A stretch of DNA of 64,000 bases from Agarophyton chilense. Lineage: Eukaryota; Rhodophyta; Florideophyceae; Gracilariales; Gracilariaceae. Positions within the stretch are counted from its first letter, which is position 1. Each line of letters starts with the position of its first letter. Made by a program: the position numbers and the translations under genes. Below are positions 20,151 to 30,737 of this stretch, one piece after another. The stretch covers positions 186,001 to 250,000 of the forward strand of contig JARGXX010000103.1 in assembly GCA_030374765.1 (NCBI GenBank). The letters are read 5' to 3'. The notes beneath the pieces were generated by a model. The model was not told where the DNA came from. It saw nothing but the letters and a program-made list of their open reading frames with translations, and did no database searches.

Positions 20151-21600
20151 ATTAAGCTGGCCATGGTTTTGGTCGCGCAATGTAGCGACCTTTGATTTCG
20201 GGGGTGTGTAAAATGGAATAAGAGCATCGGTGGAAGTTACACGTATTGCTATATGCGTGCGAAAAAAGAGAGGCATTAAAAATATACATGAATATAATGT
20301 CTCTCTGTGCCAACATTCCCACACGTAGACCTTTGCAGGGTGTTGACCATTCACCATAAAAGGCATGCGCTTATGGAACTATGACGAATACTTCACTGTT
20401 ATTAATCTAGGTATGCGTACGACACTCCTTCAAAGCGCTCTAAAAGTCTATATAGGAGACCTTTATTGCCTCATCCGACGTTGAAGTCTCAACAAAGAAA
20501 GGCGAAACCCTAATACAGCTACTGGTATCAAACGACACCAGTATCTAATACTATTGGAGTGCGAGTAGTGCTGCGCTTCTAATAAATTGCTCTTCCTGTG
20601 CAAATTTTGCGTTAAGTAATCTTCTTTTGCTTAAGCATTTGCGTGAGCACTGTACCACTCTTAAACCCTCCTTAAAGCAATTTAAGGGCTCTTGGTCGTA
20701 GCCATAGGACGAAGAGCGTGTACCAAAGATGCTGAGTCTGTGAAGAGAGCCCCCACAAAGTAAAAAGCTTGTTTCGGTCTTGACGACCCTTTAGATATCC
20801 AACATTCCGTGCTGGACGGAAAGCTATCCGCTGTAAAAGTTCTAACGTGTCGAGAAACGTTTCCCGAAAAAGGCTAATTTAAATATAGAGCAAAGAATTA
20901 TCGTCACTTATAAACACTCCTCGGGACGCCTCGTAGAGGATCTAGGCGCCTGTCTATGAACTATTGAAGGTGAAATATGCTGCATAACTCTCGTGCAGTT
21001 TCGTTTCTTTTTATTTTCGTGTTCTTTTCTTGCCATGAAAATGTCTGTAACTTGTGACTGTTTTTACTTTTGTTATTCTGCGGACGCAATTTCTCTGTTC
21101 TAGCACAATACATGGTTAATTCTTGTGGACTCTAAATACACGTTGGTTACTATTGGTGGCTGATTGTTTCTTTCAATTCATATGTTTTATTTCTCAGTCT
21201 GCAAGACACCTTTAATAGGTTTTGTTGACACCAGCATTGTTTGCCACCAAAATGTCGTCTAGAATTACCAAGTACGGGGATTTTTGGCAGCAAACCTCCG
21301 CTCCCCTATTTGAAAGTTTCTCCGAAGACAAAATGGCCATTTCACCACTGTAGTTGAGGTCAAGATGGAGCGCGTTATCAAGTTTGAGGCCCTCAAGAAG
21401 CTCCATGGGGACTAAACACCCTTCATTTAGAAACACAGCTTTAAAGGATTAGCTCAAGACAGAGATACTACACCAAAAGCCGGCTAAACTTTTTCGAAGT
21501 GGAATATGTTCTACTCATGCTCAAAGAATTTTTTTAAAGCAACAAGCGTGCATTACGCTGTCGTGAACTGTGACACATGCTCTGCGCGGCCAAGATGTCA
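20151..21600. other. No gene; possible decayed LTR
   Basis: No coding domain is supported. TATA-like GTCTATATAGGAG near 20446, GGCGAAACCCTAATACAG near 20503 and AATAAATTGC near 20580 sit in the order TATA then poly(A) on the plus strand, so this could be a decayed 3' LTR of element C or another family. I could not find its ends or a partner. Confidence 0.3.
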
Positions 21601-21960
21601 AATACTGCACGCATAGATACCAATTTTACCTATAAATTTGAAGACTTAAGAACCGCATTGACTGAAGAGCTTCATGCTACGAGACTGAGGTTCCATCGTG
21701 ACAGTTCTATGAGTATGAAGGATGTTATAATTCACGAAATGTAATCCAAAACAGGTATGGTTGTGCAGCGCTTGATGTGTTTAGAAGAGTTAAAAGACGA
21801 TATATACTCTTGATCCGTTGGAAGGGATTGCCTGATTCGGAAGATAGTCTGGAACCTCTGTAAAAGATCTATGAAGATGTTATGGAGATGCTTGTGCGTG
21901 AACTGGCTCGCAAAAACACAAAAACAAAAACTACAGACCGTATTTAGGATGTCTTTTTCT
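21600..21960 (+). pseudogene. Gypsy pol tail with chromodomain relic
   Basis: The plus strand encodes LTEELHATRLRFHRDSS, the usual link after gypsy integrase. In another frame it then gives DVFRRVKRRYILLIRWKGLP, DSEDSLEPL, a stop and KIYEDV, a clear chromodomain. The stop and frame changes mark it as a fossil. It repeats a motif already seen at the end of element C (HSRRLIFY), so it belongs to a different insertion. Confidence 0.65.
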
Positions 21961-22160
21961 TTAAGAGGGAAGTATAACCGATTTTCGGTATTCTCTTTTT
22001 TAAGACTTCGAAGAATTTGCGCAACTCGTCGATAACCGACCCATAGGAACTCTCTACGATAGTTTACAGTAGCTGGCGCTTGTGAGCGCCGGCGGAAACC
22101 TATAGAAGGAGAAATGCCCCCATCTCTTTCATACAAGATCTGGGGTATCGGAAATTATAC
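21961..22160 (+). repeat. Possible purine tract and decayed LTR
   Basis: TTTAAGAGGGAAG follows the chromodomain relic and resembles the purine tract of element A. The next roughly 185 bases begin TATAACCGATTTTCGG and end near GGTATCGGAAATTATA, which could be a degraded short LTR. No partner copy is in the window. Confidence 0.3.
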
Positions 22161-22681
22161 CGGTCAACCCCCGAAAAAAACCCTGAGTTTATTACACACA
22201 GCAGTCAACTGATTTAAACGGTTAGACTTTTTCAATTACTTCCGCTACACACCGAAAACCTTGGAGAGGTTCATAGTCCTTCAAACATTCAAAGGAATTT
22301 TTTTTTTGACTGCATATAGCTCATGCCCATTCGTTATCCATTTCGATGACTTTTTTTGTACCAGCCCATTTAGCGAGAACACAGCTGCGTTATGTTTCGT
22401 CGAACTTTTTCGCAATTGATGTGAACATCAAAAATAGAAGTCGAATTACTCCCTGTCAAATGGTATTGAGTGCTGAGTGGATGTATCGCATCCGGAACGG
22501 CTGCAGCTAATGTCGAATTAATAAAGATCATCGATTTTGAGTATTTTTTTGTTCATATGTTTCTGTCGGTGAGCTTCTTCCATCAACATTTTATCGCAAC
22601 AAGAATGCTATTCTTCAAGATTTTGAGTATTGGTATACTAACCAAGCGGTTTTCGTGGACGTACTCTATTTATCCAAGTAG
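22161..22681. other. Intergenic, nothing recognised
   Basis: AT-rich sequence downstream of the minus-strand propeller gene. I see no domain or repeat. Poly(T) runs near 22300 and 22350 may belong to its 3' flank. Confidence 0.5.
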
Positions 22682-24214
22682 CTATAGCAGTGTGCCCCGA
22701 TTCTTCTTTTTAACGGTCCATACAAACGACATCTTTCTATATGTTCGAGAGAAGGTTGAGATTGATGCATCAGGACAAGATCCGATCACATTTCTGCAAT
22801 GGCAGTTCTCCAATGCAAATATCTCAGATGGTTGACCATCAGCATAACAACATGTTTCTACCTCTCTAACCTGGGAAACAAGACCATTGGAAACGTTGAA
22901 AACATGGTATTCACAATGAGATCTGATTCCCTGACGAACTGGGGTGAGGCCAAGAAGCTGACCGTCCCAACTCAATGCGAGGCTTTCTTTCGCCGCTTGA
23001 TATTCAGTGCATGTGCTTTGCTTGAATGTAGTATAGAAAGACCTAGAATGGCGAGTGTCGTACACTGCCCAGCCATGGGGTATAAACACCGAAATTTCTT
23101 TGCCAGAATCCACAGCAGATGAGGTACGAGAAAGAAATCCTGAGAAAATTACCACCGCAATACTTCCGTTGACCAGAAACCCCACAACTTTCATTGGAGC
23201 GGGAGTGGCTGGAATGGGTAGTTCTGATAAATCAACATCTTCCAAATCTCTCATGTCAACCTTTCGTATGAGGTGTGCAGGGCTGTGTGGGCTTCGCAAT
23301 TCAAGCAAGTATCGGCCACAAGCACTAGGCTTTGCTGCGACAAGCTTTCCAGTGTGCTCACAATCAACGAAAATCATTCGAGAGAGACTCTTCTCCGATG
23401 ACAGAACAACTCCAAACATATTACTAATACATCCAGGTGGTATATATGTTCTATTAGGGCCTGCAGTAAAAAAGAAATCGACCAGCTCAAACCTGCTAGC
23501 TGCATAGATAGCGTGCCTGTTGTAGCCCGTAGCGTTCCACCGGATTACATTCGTCTCTACTCCTCGTTCTTGATCAAAAAAATCTCGAGGAAACGAAATA
23601 TCAACGTCTTCATATCGGACTTTTATCCCTTTTGCCCTTCCCCTCTTCAAGTCTACGGAAACTTCCTGGAAAACAACATGTGTATTGTCATTTGAAAAAC
23701 TTATGCCCACTTCTTTTGCCATGATTGAAACATTCACCGTATATTTTCGTTCGATGGACCTTATCTGCTCGACGCACCAACGACCGCTGCTACCTTGAAG
23801 TCTGGTTAAGCGATGAATTAGATACACTCTATCTCCATATATTGCAAATATCGAATTGTCAGGAGAAAATGCCATATCCAGTACCCCCGGCATCATGTAC
23901 ATCCTAAGAATTAGAAGTTGTCTTCCGGTCTTGCATTCATAAACTCGAATCATCGGGGATATCCTAAAGAACACGGCCAAAAGGGTTCCGTCGGGACTGA
24001 AGGCAAAAAATTCAACAGTTTCTCGGACCGTCACGATTTTAGACATGATGTCCTTGGATTTGAGACAACCTGTTTTCAGCGTATTCAATGCTTCCTGCAC
24101 TACGTTCCCAGCAAGGGCTGCAAAGCGACAGTCTGTGCCAGGCATTCTGCGTAAGATTTCAGCCCACTCGTCCGAATGCAAAGAAGGGCATTTAACGGAT
24201 ACCAAACCACTCAT
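22682..24214 (-). CDS. Putative beta-propeller (WD40-like) protein
   Basis: An uninterrupted frame of 510 codons starts MSGLVSVKCPSLHSDEWAEI. Repeats of propeller character are visible: VEFFAFSPDGTLLAVFF, then MIRVYECKTGRQLLILRMY (about residues 68-104), and VLDMAFSPDNSIFAIYGDRV (about 110-129). Weaker ones occur later (ISFSNDNTHVVFQE, LALSWDGQLLGL). The sequence fits a WD40 or YVTN-type blade pattern but lacks the terminal WD dipeptides, so the family call is tentative. The N terminus (LHSDEWAEILRRMPGTDCRF) might be a short helical domain. No intron is needed. It is a host gene rather than a transposon gene, since nothing transposon-like flanks it. A partner or pathway cannot be inferred. 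Confidence 0.7.
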   Translation of the reverse strand: MSGLVSVKCPSLHSDEWAEILRRMPGTDCRFAALAGNVVQEALNTLKTGCLKSKDIMSKIVTVRETVEFFAFSPDGTLLAVFFRISPMIRVYECKTGRQLLILRMYMMPGVLDMAFSPDNSIFAIYGDRVYLIHRLTRLQGSSGRWCVEQIRSIERKYTVNVSIMAKEVGISFSNDNTHVVFQEVSVDLKRGRAKGIKVRYEDVDISFPRDFFDQERGVETNVIRWNATGYNRHAIYAASRFELVDFFFTAGPNRTYIPPGCISNMFGVVLSSEKSLSRMIFVDCEHTGKLVAAKPSACGRYLLELRSPHSPAHLIRKVDMRDLEDVDLSELPIPATPAPMKVVGFLVNGSIAVVIFSGFLSRTSSAVDSGKEISVFIPHGWAVYDTRHSRSFYTTFKQSTCTEYQAAKESLALSWDGQLLGLTPVRQGIRSHCEYHVFNVSNGLVSQVREVETCCYADGQPSEIFALENCHCRNVIGSCPDASISTFSRTYRKMSFVWTVKKKNRGTLL

Positions 24215-25456
24215 CTTTCTGGTGCGTGTAGAGCGGTGAAAGATCCTTAGGCAGATGGGGCTCTATTTGTATAGAATGCAGTGGTTGATGAATTACCAGG
24301 AGGGGCGAACCTGGTTTCAAGGGAATATTAGGGGCAAAGACAGTGAGGCTGAAGGACGCTGCTAATAGATTTTGTCTCCTCGGATACGCTGATACGTGGT
24401 CAGCGATTTGTCGGCTTTCTTAAAGCGATACATTATATATACAGGATATGTCACATAACCGTTTCAAGTGACCCAAAATGGATTCCAATCATTTAGGGTG
24501 CACTGTCTACGTTCGAAATTCCTGGGTAGACAGAGCGCTCCCAAAAAAGATGCCTAGTTCCATGTTGGAATGATTCAGAATTAGGCATCTTGGAGAGCAG
24601 ACACGTTTGCACTGCTAGGGAAACCATTGGCATTGCGATCACACACCACAAGCAAGAAAATCTTTGGATCCCGATTGAGATGTTGATTAGTCTAACCTCT
24701 GTTTTTGGCAAAAACGTCGCCACCTACATGCCCTTTATGCCAGCGGCCTATGTGTGCATCATGTGCCACCATCGAAAGAGGGGCACGACTGCTAGAGGTT
24801 TAGAAAGGTTTCGTGGTCAAGGGTTTTCAATACTGGATATTGGCGAAAAGCTGAACTTGATTCTACTTGTTTTAATGTAGGATTATTTGGCTGTTTGACC
24901 CCTTTTACAATAGCATCTACATGAAGTAGGGGTCATTTAGGGGCTGGGTCCCCTCTTAGAGGTTGTTAGTTATAGATTTTCAATGTATTCTGCAACTACA
25001 GTATACGAAACATCAAGAAAACAGTGCGAAGCGTTTCATCACCCCTTGAGTCGTTTTGTACAACCTGTGTTTTGCAAGGGCTAAAAATCATACACAACAG
25101 TTGCATTGCAAACACATTCTTCTAAATCTGGAAAAACTCCTTCGCGTGTTGACTCTCTGGAGAGTCCTTTCGGCATTTGCTTCTTTGCTTTAGCGATCAT
25201 AATCGAGTTCACTCGCGAGCAAATAATTAACGTTCTCTTTCGTAAACCAGGTCAAAACAATTTCGTGGTCTGCACCCTAGAAAGACAAGACTACATGTCG
25301 GACAGAGTTCTGTTGCATCACTTCGAGAGGAGCGGATGAAGCTACGACCGTATCAGCATAAGTCAGAGCTCGAATGCTACCATCGATGAGCCAAGTGGGC
25401 CCCCAGCTCGAACTCGCCCACGGTTAGTAATTGACGTCTCTATAGGACCACTAGTG
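24215..25456. other. Intergenic region with no supported gene
   Basis: Between the propeller gene and the MITE-like repeat I see only short frames on both strands. A 96-codon plus-strand frame at 24590-24880 has two CxxC-like pairs (CTAR, CIMCHH) but no family resemblance. A short imperfect inverted repeat (TGACCCCTT and AGTAGGGGTCA) lies at about 24896-24935. Confidence 0.4.
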
Positions 25457-26174
25457 TCTATACGACCGCTGGCCTCATATGAGGCCAAACTGTAATTTTC
25501 TGTGTTGATTTTTAGTAATTTTGACTGGTTTTTTTTCGTGTTTTGACCTCGAAGCAGTAAAGTCTTTATATCACCTTTTTATAAAAATCTCCGCCTCATG
25601 GAATTTCTTTTACGCGTAAGAATAAATGTAAAGGAACCAAGTAATATAGAATTTATATTTAAATGACGAGCAGGCTAATTACTATGTTAGCATATAAAAC
25701 AGGCTTTTTTGGAAGCAAAAACAGTGATTGCACTCTAAAAAATCGTTCTGGAGCTGTGTATGAAACAGAACTATCCATCAAAAAACAATCAATTTCGAAC
25801 AATTACCCCGGTCGTATAGAAACTAGCCTCATAAGAGGTTAAACTGCACACTTTTTTGCTGATTTTTAATTATTTTGACCGGATGTTTTTCGTGGTTTGA
25901 CCTCAAAGCAGTGAAGACCTCATATCACCTTCTCAAAAAAAGTCTTCGCTTCATGATATGTTTTCTACGTGAAAGAAGATAAGTAAATGAACAAAGTAAT
26001 ATAAAAATATATATTTAACTGATCAGCAGGCTAATTACTATAATAGTATGGAAAACCTTTTTTAGGTGCAAAAACAGCGGTTGCTCTCTATAATCGCTTT
26101 CTGGAGCTGTGTATGAAACAGAACTAACCCTCAAAAAAAAAATCTATATCGAACAGTTGTCCCGGTCGTATAGA
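25457..26174. repeat. Tandemly doubled MITE-like repeat, unit about 355 bp
   Basis: Two head-to-tail copies (about 25470-25820 and 25821-26174) share long blocks such as CAGGCTAATTACTAT, GCAAAAACAG and TGGAGCTGTGTATGAAACAGAACTA. The array starts with TCTATACGACCG, and each unit ends with the reverse complement CGGTCGTATAGA (25808-25819 and 26163-26174). The units are AT-rich, lack coding capacity, and are diverged by roughly a fifth by eye. The inverted ends suggest a small DNA-transposon-derived element that was duplicated. Confidence 0.7.
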
Positions 26175-26506
26175 AACTGGCTATCTCTAAACCCTTAGCA
26201 ATCTACGACGGGTAGTGCGTTACCTAAATACGATGTGCCTGCCTGCAGAGCGATCTTTGCACTGCGAGGGTTTGAAATCGCTAACCTTTGTGGCACTGTT
26301 GACTTCCTCCGCACCAACTGTAGGCACAACCAACAAAGCTGTTCATTTGTGTAACTTTTTTCTTTCCAAGTGCAGCCATATGTATTCGCCACGTGGCGGC
26401 GTTTTGAATTTGTAAATGTTCAAGTTCAAATTTCTGCAGTACTAACTTGAAGTGGCAATCGGTTCAGCTATAGTGTACCACCTCAGAGCAGCGCTGCAAT
26501 CGCAGC

Positions 26507-27757
26507 ATGCTCATTGTGTCGCGCCTGCCTTGCCTGCTGCCCGCCACCTCCTCGGAGCTCTCCATTCTTCCAGATAGTCAGCCTAATAAGATGACTTCAA
26601 AACCTGATGCAAATCTTCCCCTGGTCAAATCGCTCCGCGAAGAAGACTCTCACTTGAAGGAACTTGAAAACAAGAACTTCGGCTTAAAACTCCAATCATA
26701 TTACGATGCAAAAAATTCCGGGCGAAACCGCAACTCTTCGTCATCATTACCCCCCGATTCCTTCTACGATGAAAGCAGTGACGGTTCAAGGAATTCAAAT
26801 GTTCGTGCAGACATCATGGACCCTGACAAGAAAATCGAGCTACTTAAGGGAGAACTCAACGAAGCAAGGGGCAACTACGAGAAGCTGTTGTATGAATTGA
26901 ATCAGGTCAGACAAGAAAATGACGAGCTTGCAATCAAAGCCGAGCAAAAGGGGCGTGAATACGAAAATCTCTCGAGCGACTTCCAGAAGAAAGCGAACGA
27001 ACTACAAAACCGAAAGGACGAGTACAACAAGAAACTTGCCGTGTTCAAAAAGGAATTGCATATCGCAAGGAATAAGGCAAACGAAATCAAGAGCGTGGCG
27101 GAGGAAGCAAGACGAGAGAGAGGGGAAGCTAACAGGCGGTATGAAATATCTCAGAAAAAGATCAATGAAATACAAATTAGATCGGATGGACTTCAGATGG
27201 AAAAGGAAGTCATTCAAGCGGCGCTGACGGAAACGGAAGCTTCGCTTTATAAAGAAAAATCCCGTGCGAAAAAAAAGGAAGATGCGTTGCTGAGGACTGA
27301 GCAACTTGCGCGTGAGACCGAGCAAATTCTTGTCAGAGAGCGTGCGCTACGAGAAGAAGCAGACAGACTTGTTTCGCAGAAGGCTGTGGAATTGGAATCA
27401 GCACTTACAAGGGCAAATGATTACCTCAATGACCGCGAGGCGATCAAGGCTGCATTGAAGGCAGCGATTCAGAAGGCGGACACTTGGGAAAAAGCAAACG
27501 AATTGATGGAGGATGGGAAGAGATTCTTTGCAGCGGAATCGGAAATATATCAGGATCTGAAGAGAACCATTGAAGACGGAGAAGCGAAATTTGCGGTTCC
27601 AACAACCTACAATCCAAAATGGCGAGAAGACGTCGCGGGGCATTTTAACTCTTGCCTTAAAATGCTGGGAATGATGGAAGCGGAGACACAATCTCGCATG
27701 ATTTACGTATTAAAGCTTGGATCAAAGAGTTCGCAAAGTGTTGGAATCCAATCTTGA
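26507..27757 (+). CDS. Long coiled-coil protein, function unknown
   Basis: The frame is open for 416 codons from ATG 26507. A second ATG at 26591 (MTSKPDANLPLV) may be the true start, because the first 28 residues are hydrophobic and unlike the rest. From about residue 105 to 340 the protein is an almost continuous heptad-type coiled coil rich in E, K, R, Q and A (for example IELLKGELNEARGNYEKLLY). It has a short disordered Ser/Asn-rich stretch before it (about 60-100) and a small predicted-globular tail with TYNPKWREDVAGHFNSCLKM. Such proteins are usually cytoskeletal or organelle-tethering scaffolds, but nothing here identifies one. It is transcribed away from the propeller gene and towards the DEP gene. 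Confidence 0.75.
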   Translation: MLIVSRLPCLLPATSSELSILPDSQPNKMTSKPDANLPLVKSLREEDSHLKELENKNFGLKLQSYYDAKNSGRNRNSSSSLPPDSFYDESSDGSRNSNVRADIMDPDKKIELLKGELNEARGNYEKLLYELNQVRQENDELAIKAEQKGREYENLSSDFQKKANELQNRKDEYNKKLAVFKKELHIARNKANEIKSVAEEARRERGEANRRYEISQKKINEIQIRSDGLQMEKEVIQAALTETEASLYKEKSRAKKKEDALLRTEQLARETEQILVRERALREEADRLVSQKAVELESALTRANDYLNDREAIKAALKAAIQKADTWEKANELMEDGKRFFAAESEIYQDLKRTIEDGEAKFAVPTTYNPKWREDVAGHFNSCLKMLGMMEAETQSRMIYVLKLGSKSSQSVGIQS

Positions 27758-28098
27758 TATTGCTTAGGAGAGTATTGTGTATCCGTTGTATGTTTTGATT
27801 TCCTCCGATCCCGATCGCTAACCTTACGCCTCCGACCGCAGAACTCCAAGCTTGATAAGGGGAAACCAGAGTATGGCAACGATATTTGGTGGAAGCATTT
27901 AAGGTTTGTCTACAACGATGCCGATTGGAACTACTACCACCTATGACTATTATCTTGGGCAGGACGACTCTATTTTGGAAACAAATCATGATGGGCTATA
28001 TGTGAGTCAAGCGCTTTAGGTCCTTCGCCTCTGCTCGAGATTCTCCCTTGCAAATTCATGGTTTATGGGTTTACGCGCTTTTCAACTCGTTTGTAACT
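27758..28098. other. Convergent 3' spacer
   Basis: This spacer lies between the ends of the coiled-coil gene (+) and the DEP-synthase gene (-). I see no further gene in it. Confidence 0.5.
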
Positions 28099-28782
28099 TC
28101 AATTACTTCTTTTTCGGTCAGAAATAGCGGACATCAAAAGGTCTGCAGTGAAGACGTTCATGGCAATTGCCGCATTACAAAGAACTGCAAGTCGAAGCAG
28201 AGCTTTCACGTCGCTGTCATGAGGCTGGGACGTAAGTGGGTCCCAGAAAAAAATCAGGACACTGATGGTTTCCTCAGCCACGAGAGCCCCAATTTGCTGG
28301 TCACCACCAAGGGGTCCACTGTTCATGAGCCGAACATTAAGCCCGGTGTGCTTTGAGATCAACGACCCGGTAGTTCCCGTGGCCACTAGGTTGTGTTGTG
28401 ATAGAGCATCCTTGTGCTTTTGGGTCCATTCGAGGAGTGTAGACTTGAGGTTGTTGTGAGCAATGAGAGCGATACCCTTTTTCTGGCTCATGTCTGGAAG
28501 GTCGTCCATAGCCAGCGGCTCGTCGTCGTTGAAGGCATAAAAGTAATTCTTATCCTCGAACGTATGTTCAAAAACGACGTGATCGAATACTCCCATGTGA
28601 CGCATTCTCTCGCCAACGTCAACTGCTTCCCTGCGGTTCTTTGCGTGTCCTTCGTTCACAAGCCAGTCTGTGGCTTCATGTCCAACGAAACATTGCTTAT
28701 ACTTGTTTAGCCTGTATCTCCTGTCCTTAACAGAGACGCTTGCGCGAAACTTCGCGATCAGCATAGGGTCAACCATTTCCAT
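28099..28782 (-). CDS. DEP domain fused to methylglyoxal synthase
   Basis: The frame has 227 codons from ATG (MEMVDPMLIAKF). Residues about 8-87 form a DEP domain (RYRLNKYKQCFVGHEATDWL, then ENKNYF-like strand end FEDKNYFYAFND), a module that recruits signalling proteins to membranes. Residues about 102-220 match bacterial methylglyoxal synthase closely: IALIAHNNLK, ATGTTGSLIS, SGPLGGDQQIGALVAE, VLIFFWDPL, QPHDSDVKALLRLA and TADLLMS. This enzyme converts dihydroxyacetone phosphate to methylglyoxal and phosphate. The catalytic GGDQQ Asp (161) and the HD-D pair (His188, Asp191) are present. The His-Asp pair near the N terminus of the domain is His109-Asn110. The C-terminal tail is shorter than in the bacterial enzyme. 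No intron is seen. The enzyme is rare in eukaryotes, so a bacterial origin is likely. Confidence 0.88.
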   Translation of the reverse strand: MEMVDPMLIAKFRASVSVKDRRYRLNKYKQCFVGHEATDWLVNEGHAKNRREAVDVGERMRHMGVFDHVVFEHTFEDKNYFYAFNDDEPLAMDDLPDMSQKKGIALIAHNNLKSTLLEWTQKHKDALSQHNLVATGTTGSLISKHTGLNVRLMNSGPLGGDQQIGALVAEETISVLIFFWDPLTSQPHDSDVKALLRLAVLCNAAIAMNVFTADLLMSAISDRKRSN

Positions 28783-30706
28783 CTTGAAAATAAGATATGG
28801 TTGTGTTCAACCTTGAAAATCCAAGCAATATGTGTTGAGCATGGACCAGCGTGGGCGTGGCAACCGAAATTCGCACTGGAACCGCTGTGCTGGTGAGTAA
28901 GCCAGGCAACCAAGAGGATATTATGGCTGCAGGAAAAATTGTGTCGTGGGATTGCGTTGTAGAAACGGATGCATCCGACACCGCGTTGAATGGATGGTGA
29001 CAACAAGAACATGGTATGTAAAAAACTTGTGTACCGAGCAGCAATGTGCGGCTGTCGCTGCCAGTTGCCTGTCGTCAGCAATGCATTATTGGATGCCAGA
29101 ACATCGAATATGGTTTCAGCCATGAACAGAAAAAACCAAAACTATCAACGGTTTTTACTTATTTACAGACCAAAGAAAGTTCGAGCTTTCAACCAATTTT
29201 CTAGTTCCCAATGAGGTTATAAAAACAATTAGAATACCCTAAATTGTAATTGGAAAAACGAAAACGGCTAAACATGTGACAAAACATCACCAAAAAGTGA
29301 GCAACTTAAATAAATGAATTTTATTTCAGAAAATATTTTAAAAATCGAACCAAAAGCATGGTTGCCCAACTACATCAAGGAGCCATATCGAGTCTTCGCA
29401 CAAGACACATACCAGGGGTACAGCACTACCTGTACAGTAGGCTGTGTGGGAAGCCTCTCGTCTTAAGAAATTGCGGGATTTGAGTTTTTGCATGGATTGA
29501 TAGTTTTTTTAAATCCGTTGTTTTCGGCCATGCAGGCATCTTCCCTGTCTTCAACGGAGACTCTCCAACCATGTGTTCGTCGTGGCTCGCATCTTCTTCG
29601 TTCTTTCTCTGACAGCCTTGCTCTCTCTGTATCTACGTATATGACAAATTTCGCAATCCTTTTTTTACATTACACTTGTGCCCCACTTTCACTCACACTG
29701 GTTGAACTCGCTTTTGAAAGCGTTATTGAAATGTCTTGGTCCTTTGTAAAACGTATATCAAGCTACTTTCTCAAAGTTTATTGTTACGAACTTAAGCACG
29801 TTTTACCTGTATCTAACGGTGTGCATAAGTAAGAGAACAGCGGAATTCTTTAAGGAAACAACAACTTACTAGAGAATAGATAAAAACCGGACTAGCTTGT
29901 GTTGAAAAAAAGTTCAACACACATTTCTTACCATGTACGCCATCACCCTCATTCAATTCCTTACACGTTTAAGAACACTGCATAGAAGACATCAAAAAAA
30001 AAAAGAACAATTCAAATGAATGGCGAGCGACCGCCAACAATGCAGCCGACTATAACTCAATAGTCATTTTTGAATTAGAATTTTATCTTTGCAGATTCAC
30101 ACCTCGTTTCATGGCATTTAATAATTTACCGGTAAGGGCAAATTCTTTTCGTCACGTTTAACACTTTAGTCCGGATCACGCAGTGTAATCCTCTTGGCCC
30201 CAAAAAGCAGAGAGCGATCAGTGTTCGCATATTCGCAAAGATGAACTATACCTTTCTTGCCTTATTCATGTATCAGCAAATGCACCAACAGCCCTTCACG
30301 CAAAAACACTAGTTCAACAAGACTTCATTCTTGCAGACAACCACAACGTAGTACTTTTGCAGTAGCAGCGAAAGCGAGACAGATAGCCCGAGAAAAGCTA
30401 AATGTCTGTGCGACACAAGGGCACCGTATGCCGTGAAAAGCCGCAGCGTGTTCTACACAACATGCCATATAAAAACCCGATATTCTACTTTTAAAAAACC
30501 GTTACAGGATCTTTGTGTTGTTACAGGCTCTACAAGATGACGTGTAGTCTAAACTTGCTGCACCGACAGACTTCCAATGCAAATACGCTTCTTCTATTCC
30601 GAGTTCTTCTCTACAGTAAGAAAATGAGTAGTCAGAAGTTGAAGTTTATGTCTAAAGACAAACCGAGTAAAAACTACAAAGGAGGTTTTTACATTGAGCA
30701 TGATCA

Positions 30707-30737
<31 letters not shown>

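Noticed and set aside
21212..21436. Minus-strand 74-codon frame with LVILDDILVA as an RT active site
   Set aside because: The LDDILV string resembles the YLDDIL motif, but no flanking RT motif is present on either side.
24590..24880. 96-codon plus-strand frame with CxxC-like pairs as a zinc-finger gene
   Set aside because: No spacing typical of a known zinc finger, no homology I recognise, and weak start context.
29488..29832. 114-codon hydrophobic frame as a small membrane protein
   Set aside because: Composition is AT-driven and Leu/Ser-rich, without a clear signal peptide or segment pattern.
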